From Astrocystis sublimbata (taxonomy: Eukaryota; Ascomycota; Sordariomycetes; Xylariales; Xylariaceae): a DNA stretch of 64,000 nucleotides. The notes beneath the pieces are model-generated. The model had not been told where the DNA came from, made no database searches, and saw nothing but the letters and a program-made list of their open reading frames with translations. Both the position numbers and the translations under genes were made by a program. Below, piece after piece: positions 54,651 to 64,000 of this stretch. Each line of letters starts with the position of its first letter. The stretch's first letter is position 1. Location: contig JAJNNY010000016.1 of assembly GCA_022453515.1 (NCBI GenBank), positions 372,001 to 436,000 of the forward strand. The letters run 5' to 3'.

Positions 54651-56351
54651 CCGTAGTGACAAGATATGACTAGCAAAAGAAGACAGCAAAATAACGTCTA
54701 GGGAGAAGGCCAGAAGGCCAGAATTTGCGCCACAGAGGGAACATCTGGGTTACTGAATGCTCACTGGTGCGCAAAGGGACCGGACCAGCGATGCGACTGT
54801 CTCATTGGTCCATTGCCAGAAACGGAGAAGAGGGGGGGTGCGCTTTCTACGCTAGGTATGGTAATTTTTTTCCTTTAGGATATTGGAATCCGATGTACAT
54901 GCGTGAGGGTACGTACTTACCATTACCGGGATAGCGCGGTGGTTCCTGGCGCTGTATTTCGCGAACTACCCTGCCCGTCTCCTGCCCGTCTCCGCACCGC
55001 CTGGCATACGCGCTAACCCTGATCCATCTCATGGCTGGCCCCAAACCGTGCCTGGCTCGTGCTTAATTTGTAAGTAATAAGGCTCAGGCTCGGGCTCAGT
55101 AATAAGTACGGAGTACCTTAGGTACCTAGGCCTAGGTAGGTACTTTCTCGCTACTGCGGCGATGCTGCCACTGTCTGGCCACCCAAAACTTGTCTGACAC
55201 TCTGCCCAGGTGGTTGGTTACTGGCTGTTCGGATAGGGATGAGGCTGGATTGGGAATGGAGGCGATGGAGGTATCTCGTCTACCTCTCGTACAGTTACAG
55301 GCCGAGGTAGCTCTCTGCAAGTGGGCTGCTGTGAGAGTGACCTGCATCATTAACGCTTGGCTCTTCTCAGCTTTTCATTTTCGTCGCCGGGACCTAGCTG
55401 GTAGCGCGTGGGCAGGTACACCCATCCATACACCTATCCCATCCAGTCGAGTCGCGAGGGCAGGCGAGCAGGTATTTGCAATTTCACTTTCAGCAATTCC
55501 AGTTCCTGTTCGAGTGCTAGGTATGCTCGCGCCGAACACTACCTACAGATTGCACATCACTCACATCGCTCGGTCGATACTCAAATACGAAGAGACGGTC
55601 AATGGTTTTTCTGGGATAATCCATTGGGCCAGGCACTTGTCTCCTAAGCACTCTTCACTAACAAAACCTCGCGGAGCTCGCCAATCCTCGTAACGCAACC
55701 TTGCGGTGTGGTTGTAGGGCGTTGGGGAGTATGACCAACGGCATTAAAACATCACCGTCATCTAATTTCATGCAGGATTGATGGGTGATGGTGATGCCAA
55801 TGGGCAGGATGGGGGATGGGGGGTGGTTGGCTCTACTTATTATTCTATTATTACATACATACGTGCGGTGTGCTGCTCCTTTGTGCTGTGCTGTGCTGTG
55901 CTGTCCCTATGCGATTAGTATGCAATTCCTCCGGGCTGTCAGGCACACCGTGACGCAAAAACATGTGTCCACCCACTTCGCGCCCGCCCCTATCATCAAT
56001 TGCCGATCTGCCATCTGCCCAGACAGATGCTCACTCATTTCTCACTCATGCCTCCAGGCTCGCCAGGTCCTATCCATAACCCAACGCTGTAATTACCTGC
56101 CTAGACTTACTTAAGTATCCAACGTACGCAGGTTGTGAGCAGCTAAGTATGAATAATGAATGAATGATGTGACAATGATTTGTTTCGAAGTCGGATCCAT
56201 TTTCGGAAGATTATACGTACTACATCACAATCTTCCCTTTTTTGACAGGCCCCTATACTCACGTCTTGGCCGTACGTTGTATTTTGTTGCCATGGTCCCA
56301 CGGAGCCTTATCACAATACTAGGTAGCCTGAGTGCCGTGTGATGTGCAACG

Positions 56352-56376
56352 TACACACACACACACACACACACAC
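56352..56376. repeat. (CA)n microsatellite
   Basis: About 12 CA units in intergenic DNA. Confidence 0.9.
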
Positions 56377-58879
56377 CTACCTATGCGTACCAGATCAGCC
56401 TGCCTGCTCGTTCATGAGTGTACCGGTGGTATATGCATCCGTACTACACGTGCAACTGGGGAAGATAATGACTCACGGAGAAACAGTCCACCAAATACAT
56501 AAACCGTCGGCGGGTCTTCTCGAGGCTCTGCATAATATCTACTAATAACACCGTGATTACGAGGTTTCACGTTCCATTCCCTCTCTCCGCCCCATACATC
56601 GCGTGCTCTTCTTTAAAACGACTGGGGAAACCTTTTCTTCTCGAATCTCCACCTCCAAATTCGATCATACAACGACCCCAATAGCCAAATAACTAACGAA
56701 TTAAGCCCCGTCGGTATCGGACGAGTGTGTACAGCCAAGGAATGATACAGGGCCGCCCGTAGCGGTCTAGATTGTTACATGTATGCACATTGAAAAGCTG
56801 CCAGGTGCACCGATATATGCCGGGCAACGGTCGCCGCCTGGATGCAGGTACAGTACCCCAGTACGATGCGACCTGACCTGGCTGCGACCGGCACGTTGCA
56901 TTACCTGAGAGCGTTGCACAGAAACCTATATAGTATTATCTGCATGTGTGGGCGGGCATATCAACCATCCATAGATACCCGGGCTGGAAGCCGGCTGAAC
57001 TGTACGAGCTTGAGGAAACCTGAGTATTATTCTGGTGAAACATTCGCGACAATGCTGAAAGTTTCATGAGGCTCGTTTGCTACGTAATATCGACTCGCCT
57101 TTCCTATCTAAGGCTAGAAACTTAGGACTATTCGCCTCCCTAGCAGCGACTAAGACGAACCAAAGGGGGTTGACTTGCTTAAATCCCGTAAAGTCGTGCA
57201 ATGTTTCAGGACACAGAAGCCACCCCCAATAATGCGTTGTTGTTTATGCCATGTTATCCTAGTAGTGTACCGAGTGTACCAGTGTACGAGTGGCCATACG
57301 AAGTTCCTGATTCGATTCAAGATCGTGTCGTCCGCGATTCGGGGCCAGGCTGCGCACCTTCCAATTGGCTCGTCTCTTTTCTTCTTCTTTCCTTTGCGAA
57401 GACCCTGAACAGATCTGGGGAGCCATTAGGATGGCGGTTGCGGTCCAAACGAGCTAGCCCTTCCAACGTCCACGCATACAATAGCCTTGCCATGGCATGC
57501 AATCATACCAGGCAGTAACACGAGATTATCCCCTGGTATGTAAGTACAGTTGAGTTAAGCTAACCAAATAGCCCCCTCGGCCCCCGACAACCATGGCGTA
57601 TGGATTCCAGGCACGAAAGTAGCCTATCGTAAACCCCTCAATGTTCTTCTGCTTGCTCACCCGCCCAGACCAAGCCAACATGACGTTTGGTCTGCGAATA
57701 ATGAACCAAACAGATACTATTCAGGCGAACCAGATCTCGAGCCTAAACCATAGGTCATTCCTCCGTTACGTCGTAGCCACAGCCCTATGAGACACAGCCA
57801 CGAACGGCATCACACCTGAAACTGGGGAACCCATGAGGTTGCGTCTTTGGGAGGGGATTATCCTTCCACATGATAGACTTGGCGTGTCTTTCGTTGAGTG
57901 ACCTCGCCATTATACGTTCTCCCCTCGAGACTTGAGGGAGAATAAAGAGAACGGGGAGTCGTGCACGGATATATGTCACTGCCACCGTGTGAGCATTGAG
58001 GGCATCGAGGTCCCTGGACTCGGGATGGATGAACGTGCGGTACATATTAAACGCCGGGATGTAACATAACACCGACTGGGTAATCCGAGCAGTGGTGCCG
58101 ATAGTATAAGGCGGCGTCGCTATCACCGAGTTACGCACCGCCATACTAGTCCTCTCGCTGCTTCCCTTTAATGAATTGTATGTTTGGCAGTTTATTGTGC
58201 CGTGTCTAAGTGACGGTGTCAAATTGTCAAATTGTCAAGCGTCAAGCATGCTGTGTGTACCTAGTGGCATCTCGTCTTTATAAGAGTGCCATGGAAACTA
58301 ATCCAAGTCAACGTCGTCGCCCTGTCTTCGATTAAACTTGGACTTAGCCGTTCCGCCCGTGCTTGATGATGAACGCCGTTGTAAGGCCGCACGCCGCCAG
58401 ACACGGCGCGGATGCCGATGCAGCCCGCTTTCTCAGAAACGACCTCACTCGGTGCAATTCTCCGCGAGCATGCTCATCATACCCTTGCAGCTCTCTGAAC
58501 ACCGCCAACTCACCTCTCAATACATTTTACAGCCAAATTCATCGTCAACTTACTTTCTTTTTCCTTGAAAGTCTCAATCCCATGCTCCATTGCACATTGG
58601 TAATCACTTGGGCTTACAGCAAATGGAGAGCATGTTAGTGACCGGGGCGTAGTTTTTGATACCAGCATTGGGTAATAGTTAATACGTACGCTGCAGGCTA
58701 CAGGTTGTAAGTCACCAAGTGTCTTGTTCCGACGCATCTTATTGTACCGTGATCAGCAAGGAAAATATTGCTTACATTAGGTACCTATACACCCTTGAAT
58801 GCGCAAGCCTGTTCGGCTCTCACATCACTCATCGCATAAGTCTCAGATATACCAGCTCAGCGGTCACTTCTCACCTTAC

Positions 58880-60766
58880 CTACAACTCATCCTTCCCAAT
58901 TCTCCTCTCGGCCCCAGCAGCCTCGGTCCCTGTTTTCCCCATCTCCTGCATCCCCCTCTTGACCATCGAGCTTAGGATCTCGTAGACGACCTGTGCAGCC
59001 GCAAGCGCCGTCTCCTCTCCATTCCCCTGGTAGGCCGGGGCCACCTCGACGACGTCCGCGCCGACCACATTCAGCCCTTCCACGCCCCTCAGGATCCTAA
59101 TCAACTCCCTCGTTGTCCAGCCTCCGGGCTCCGGCGTTCCGGTGCCCGGCGCGAAAGCCGGGTCGAGCACGTCGATGTCGACGCTCAAATAAACGGGATC
59201 CTCTGTTCCCAGAATGTTCATGATATTCTTCACAATGCCAGCCGTGCCCAGCTCATCGATATCGTCCGCGGAAAAGCGCACCCAGCCTTGCTGGTCGTCG
59301 TCGTCGAGGTCTTCGAAGCCGTCACCCGAAAGCCGGGTTCGTAGTCCCGCGTGGACGGAGGCTGCTCCCCCTGCACCACCAGATCCTCCGCCGGAGGAGG
59401 AGGAGGAGGAGGAGGAGGAGGAGGATGAATTAGCTAAAAGACCCTCCTGCCCCGCCAACCAGAACATCGACCCGTGGTTGAACCTCGACTGCTCACTGGT
59501 CCAGTAGCTTGGGTACTCTGCAACCGCTGGAGTCAGTAATTGCCTTTACAGTACAATAACTGCTCATGAAACAGAGGTTTGTAGGTGTCTCTGGAGTATA
59601 GATACCTGTTAGGGCATTTTATGCTTCCGAGACTTGTCAGAAGGGGGAATCAAAACTCCAGCGGTTGCATACTTTCCGGGTGCCAGGTATCCAGATGCGC
59701 GTCAAAATGCAGCACCCGCAGTCCCTTGCCGTAGGCTTTCTTCAGAGCCCGCAGGGCTGGCAATGCGATGCTGTGGTCCCCCCCGAGAGTGATTAGCTTC
59801 GGGAAAGTGAGGAGCGGCGAGAGCGGGCTGCGCACTGCGAGCTCGGAGAATGCTGTCGACATCTGCAGCAGCGCCTGCGCGTTGTCCACTGCAACCTCTG
59901 GAGTCAGTAAATGCCTTTTACAGTAAAATATTGCCCATAAAGAAGTGGTTTGCAGGTGTCTCGGGAGTATAGATACCCGTTAGGGTAAGTTTTGCTCCCG
60001 AGACTTGCAAGAAGGGGGAGGAATGACTCCAGGAGTTGCATACTCGGCGTCACGGGGATGTCGCCACAGTCGAGGATCTTCGCCCAGCCCATGTACGGGT
60101 TTATGCTGGCCCGCGGGTTGAAGCCACGGTACGAGGTCTGGCGCGCCGAGGCGGCGCGGATTGCACGCGGGCCGAAACGGGCTCCTATACGGATGGTTAC
60201 ATGAGATTAGTAGGAAAATCCAATGCCGGGCTATGTATTCCGGCAGTCGAGCCATGTGATGGAGAAACATAGGAAAGTTGCGAGACAGCCATGAACCGAA
60301 AAGCTTGCTGGCGATTAATGCCATACCTGGGCGATAAGTGACGGCTGTATCGAAAGGGGCGCCGATAATAGCAATATCAAAGAGTTCATTCGGTCTCGTC
60401 AGGCATTTGACATGTTTGAGATGGGCGAAGGTAGATATGCCGCTGAATGCCCACTATGTTGAAAGGCGAGTCTTACGCATTAGCTTTGGGAGCTATCATT
60501 CGAACAATCGCAATGGACATCCATTTTCCGTTGCACTTCCACAGTTACAGATCCAACAATAGCCAGTTTTTCCCCACCTCTCTCCTCATCCGCGTAAATA
60601 CAGTCTAGGGAGAACGAAAACTTACGTCCGTATCCCATCTCGCCTCAAGCTCATCGATCTCCGCTTGACTCCATTCCCGGACCTGCTCACCATAGCCACC
60701 ACCACAAGCTGCAATAAGAGCGGAGCCAAAGCTCAGTATCAGCAGAGAAATCCCTCGGCACCTCAT
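58880..60766 (-). CDS. Agmatinase-family ureohydrolase with signal peptide
   Basis: Manganese hydrolase converting agmatine to putrescine and urea (or a related guanidino substrate). Five exons: 60626-60766, 60327-60453, 60044-60184, 59673-59888 and 58880-59517. Introns are 172, 142, 155 and 155 nt; all joins keep frame and give 420 aa. The N-terminus [20 protein letters not shown] is a clear signal peptide, as in many fungal agmatinases. Metal-site motifs are [35 protein letters not shown] and [48 protein letters not shown] is the conserved N-half. In a surface loop after [12 protein letters not shown] there is a run of 12 Ser then Gly-rich sequence (GAG/GGA repeats on the plus strand). Introns 3 and 4 are near-duplicates of each other (listed separately). 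Substrate specificity is not provable from sequence. Confidence 0.93.
59518..59672 (-). mobile_element. Introner-like element copy 1 (agmatinase intron 4)
   Basis: 155-nt intron beginning GTATGCAACCGCTGGAGT and ending GACTCCAGCGGTTGCAG in sense orientation. The ends form a perfect 14-bp inverted repeat (59520-59533 against 59655-59668). About 80% identical by eye to intron 3 of the same gene over its full length, and the same size. It splits Glu|Lys of HPEK in phase 1, so both ends are bona fide splice sites, confirmed by the conserved protein around them. Confidence 0.85.
59889..60043 (-). mobile_element. Introner-like element copy 2 (agmatinase intron 3)
   Basis: 155-nt intron with the same ends as copy 1 (GTATGCAACTCCTGGAGT to GACTCCAGAGGTTGCAG). 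The terminal inverted repeat matches 14 of 16 positions (59891-59906 against 60024-60039). Inside, a perfect 10-bp inverted repeat GTCTCGGGAG/CTCCCGAGAC (59958-59967, 59995-60004) would form a second hairpin. It is inserted in phase 1 in the codon for Met of TPMDNAQ. Confidence 0.85.
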
Positions 60767-62450
60767 ATCTTTTGGCGGGATCGTTTCTGTCGTTCAGTGT
60801 GGGTGAGTGATGGTGCGTTGAGATGTTGATTCTACCATAGCGCGGGGCGTCACTCCGGTCTTCGGTTTGGCGATAGTGACGACCTGCAGCCAACGGAGCC
60901 AACTAGTAAACTTCCCCTCAAACAACAATCTCATGTGGATAAGCTCCTTACTTTACCAATTCAGTAATGAGTGGTATGGGGGCGAGGGGTAGGTAACTGC
61001 TCGACAGCCACGTAACGCATCTAGCCCTAGGCACAGGAATTGCACAAACTCTCTGCGGATAACAATAGCCATCAAGCCCCATCGCCTGCTGCATCACTTG
61101 GTCAGTGGTTCGCACCGAGCAGGCGGTGCGTGGGTCCCTTATCTCTTTCAGGGTCTCGATGGACGAGGAGGATGCAAATGAGACATTCGACGTGCAGCGC
61201 TAGTGACGTCGCATTGCTAAATAAGCTGGAGATTGATGACATTTCTCATCCCACTTACATGCCCATTGTTTCATTTCGTCCATCCACACTAGGACATCTA
61301 CTCATTTTACATCAGTTCACATACAAACATACCATCACGAGTAACTCAAGCCTAGACCGAACCCAATACTACACAACTACACAATCCTATAAAAAGAAAC
61401 GAAGCCAGACAGGATTGACCGGGGCCTGAACAAATCTGCGGGACCACGAGTCATCTGCCTGAACTAGCTAATGTCTCGGGCGACCGTCCCAGATCAAACA
61501 AAGAGGACTCTATGAACCGATCGAGGTGACACGCACAAAATAAGCGGATGAATGTACCACCGCAACCATACCTTACCGCCTCATTTCGAATGCTTTAGGT
61601 TATGAATGAATCATTAGGCCAGAGTGGTGCCAACTTGGTTAATGGCGGCTATAATGCAGGGGACAGAGGTGGTGTTCTAAGTAGGCAGGTAAGAAAAGAG
61701 TTGGGCACTGGGCAAGCTTGCTCATGCAGTTGAGGGTCTAAATGGAGGGGCGGGCTGTAGAGTCAAATGTGATGAATCAAGACACCGTCAGGAGCTTTCA
61801 ATGCCATGCATACCACACCTCAAGGTAGCAAGCAAGCAGTATGCAGCAGATGCAATGTCGTGCTACGTGTCGAAAGCGGCAGCATTCAGCGATGACAGGG
61901 CAACAACACATGTAGGATCTCTAGAAGAGAAACCAATTCAATTCAGATGCACTCCGATCGCCAAACAACCTTATCGAAATCCTGTCTCCATATGTGAATG
62001 TCCCTTTGGACCCCGCTGTCGAAATGTACCAGGAAAGGAGCCGGTGCAGAAGGAGAGAATAGCCATACCGACCTTCTCGCATAACTTAGGCGCCCAAGGT
62101 ACCAGACTTTTGTACCTAATCTTGCATCCGCATTCTCCTTTACAATGCGTCCCCAGATGGCATCGATGATTTGCAGATGATCTGGGAGTTAAAGTCGCAC
62201 TGGTTTCCTCGATGCCTTTGAAGCCTATCAGCAACCCCCCTTGTTTTCCGAGGCGTATTATATGTGGCAAAGCTGCTATGAGCAAGAGCCGCCCATGATA
62301 CTGGCAGCCTAATGCCCCGAAAGCCGCTGCTATGCAGCGACGTCATATAGGGACGTTCAAAACCACAGTAGAAGTCTTCATCCACCCGTTAATAAGATAC
62401 TCTCGCCAGTAACAAAACAATTTCCATTCTATTCCCAAAGCCAAAGATGT
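60767..62450. other. Intergenic; agmatinase promoter and CDC42 3' flank
   Basis: 1.7 kb; the left few hundred bp are the promoter side of agmatinase. No gene, RNA or repeat was recognised in the rest. Confidence 0.45.
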
Positions 62451-63511
62451 TTAGAGTATGAGGCAATGCCGATTCTTCTTCTTCGGGGCCGGGGGCTCTA
62501 GGGCAGCAACAATCGCCTAAAGAAGAGTCAACATTGTTTTGTCCACAACCCGTCAGTCTCACATAGATGGTTCCTCACGTACCTCATCGAAGACATCTTT
62601 CAGCTTGTACTGCGTCAGTGCACTGCATTCGACGTATTTGACAGCACCAAGCTCTTTGGCCATCCGTTCACCGTCCTCTTTCCGCACTGGCTGCATTTTT
62701 TGCTTGGCCAGTTTATCTCTCACGCTCTGGTCCTCCCGCAAATCCGTCTGCGTACCAACAATGAGGCAAGGAACTCCTGGGCAGTGGTGGTGGACTTCAG
62801 GGAACCATTTCTCGCGGACGTTCTCGAATGAAGCTGGAGACGTGACACTAAAGCATACAAGGAAAACGTCCGTCTGGGGATAAGAAAGAGGTCGCAGGCG
62901 ATCGTAATCCTCTTGTCCTGCTGTATCGAATAGCCCTAGAGTATATGGCTCATCCCCAATCCTATGGTAGGTTCTGTCAGTATTTATTCGCCGCGCAAGT
63001 GAATCCATCCATCTTGTCCGATGGCCAGAGCAGCTCAAGGGGCACAAGACATGTGTCTCGATCTCAACGGCAACGGCTAGGCAAGCACTTATTCCACGCA
63101 GTCATGTTCCAAAATCTGAAAGGGGAGAGGCTACCCACATTACAGTGACGGCATAGTTGTCGAATACAGTAGGAACGTATTCCGAGGGGAACTTGTTCGT
63201 TGTGTAGCTGATCAGGAGACAGGTCTTACCGACAGCACCGTCTCCAACGACGACACACCTATAATTGACAGGGGAGCAGTCAGCCAAAAGGTCCAATCAG
63301 AAAACTGCCTACACATGCCTATCGAGTCATGCGCAATCGATGATACTGTGTTGCTACTGGTTTATGGTGCACATGCGCAACTAAGATGACATGGTACGAC
63401 CAAGGGGAACAGGAGACAGCAGCGATTGACGATATGCCCAAGTCATGCGGCGCAAGGCTACGGCCAATGGGACAACAGATGGCGTACTAACTTGATGGTA
63501 GCAACGACCAT
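62451..63511 (-). CDS. cdc42: Rho-family GTPase Cdc42
   Basis: Polarity GTPase controlling actin, hyphal tip growth and PAK/MAPK signalling, anchored at the plasma membrane. Exons 63492-63511, 63139-63258, 62583-62961 and 62451-62516 give 194 aa, with introns of 233, 177 and 66 nt. The first exon is 20 nt (MVVATIK) and joins [13 protein letters not shown]. The P-loop is residues 12-19. Switch I is [11 protein letters not shown], switch II is [20 protein letters not shown], and the base-contact motifs are TQTD and [24 protein letters not shown] separates Cdc42 from Rac and Rho1. The last exon ends [15 protein letters not shown], a polybasic stretch plus the CLIL prenylation box. Both terminal exons are too short to appear as ORFs. 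The three intervening junctions match usual fungal CDC42 structure. Confidence 0.97.
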
Positions 63512-64000
63512 TTTGGCCGAATGAGTTGCTCCTTGAAAAGGGGCGGAGCAAGCAGGGTGATCACGGATGGAATCGTGGGCGAGAGTTCGTTGGACGGACG
63601 GACAGAGGCTCCTTATCGCAAGCGCGGACGTTGAGACGTCAAGTGTGCACCGGCCGCGAGCAGCGGTCTATACTGCACTGGCTCGAAGGGGATCCAATGA
63701 CAACGGAATGTATGTTGGCCAGAATAGCTAGTGGGATGGCGAACTGACACCGTGGAGAAATAGGATAGGACACGGGCCCAGCAAAAGCGTGAGGAACTGG
63801 GAGACGGAGAGACGGAGAGACGGAGAGGCGGAGGTGGAGGCGGAGGCGGCGTCGAGGGTTGAAGGTTGTGGGTTGAGAGAGTCGAGGGTGCGGACTGTCT
63901 CACAAGTTCGCAACGTCGGAGCGTGGTGATGCGTCAGGCGGTGCAGGAGGGTGTTGCAGGGCAGGATGGCGGCTGTGGTGCCGGCGGTCGGGTGGTCGGG
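63512..64000. promoter_or_regulatory. CDC42 upstream region
   Basis: Promoter side of CDC42, with a purine-rich repeat on the plus strand (GGAGACGGAGAGAC, then GGCGGAGGTGGA, about 63799-63851). On the transcribed strand this is a long pyrimidine tract, as often found near fungal transcription starts. Confidence 0.45.

Larger units (their letters stand above)
53341..58879. other. 5.5-kb gene-poor region with simple repeats
   Basis: The left end (53341 to about 54100) is likely the promoter and long leader of the four-RRM gene. Minisatellite, tetranucleotide and (CA)n repeats follow at 54.34, 54.58 and 56.35 kb. A TACCTTAGGTACCTAGGCC cluster lies at 55117-55140. ORFs of 145-167 codons (55190-55693 plus, 57785-58222 minus) show no homology or intron logic and were not called. 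Confidence 0.4.

Noticed and set aside
55190..55693. 167-codon plus-strand ORF
   Set aside because: No recognisable domain, no family feature and no plausible intron extension; the surroundings are repeat-rich non-coding DNA.
57905..57965. CGAGACTTG word resembling part of the introner-like elements
   Set aside because: Only about 9 bases match and they lie in a local hairpin unrelated to splice sites.

Overview
The window is nuclear DNA of a filamentous ascomycete (Pezizomycotina). A Sordariomycete is the best guess, but this is inferred from gene content rather than from a marker. Genes are intron-rich, with introns of about 50-230 nt, GT..AG ends and CTAAC/CTGAC branch points. The core genes all have typical Pezizomycotina forms: DNA ligase I, Ste11-type MAPKKK, sphinganine C4-hydroxylase, TCTP, Aim3-like, Mis12/Mtw1, an Mrn1/Nrd1-like four-RRM protein, and Cdc42. 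I support about sixteen protein genes, one tRNA and two relics. Gene density is low, and gene-free stretches of 2-7 kb carry clusters of a TACCTAGGTA-type palindrome.

Layout. 1-8.8 kb: 5' part of DNA ligase I (minus, cut by the left edge), a divergent HTD2-like dehydratase (plus), and a PH-LRR protein (minus). 8.8-15.4 kb: no recognisable gene. 15.4-18.2 kb: STE11 MAPKKK. 21.7-23.2 kb: an unrecognised disordered protein. 23-35 kb: an accessory-looking segment with a tRNA-Ile, a broken MFS transporter, a six-cysteine small secreted protein, a decayed Ulp1-like protease and a condensation-type acyltransferase. 35-53 kb: a compact housekeeping block of DUF7704 membrane protein, SUR2, TCTP, AIM3-like, MTW1, a PPR protein, a histidine acid phosphatase and the four-RRM protein, mostly in divergent or convergent pairs. 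53-59 kb: gene-free with several simple repeats. 58.9-63.5 kb: a secreted-type agmatinase and CDC42.

The most notable signal is a family of repeated introns. Two introns of the agmatinase gene are both exactly 155 nt, about 80% identical by eye, start GTATGCAAC and end GGTTGCAG. They have terminal inverted repeats and an internal hairpin. A third, shortened relative (113 nt) is the only intron of the condensation-type acyltransferase 26 kb away. They look like introner-like elements, i.e. introns that multiply by copying. No metabolic cluster links the genes here: STE11 and CDC42 are both signalling and polarity genes but lie 45 kb apart, and the rest is an ordinary mixture.
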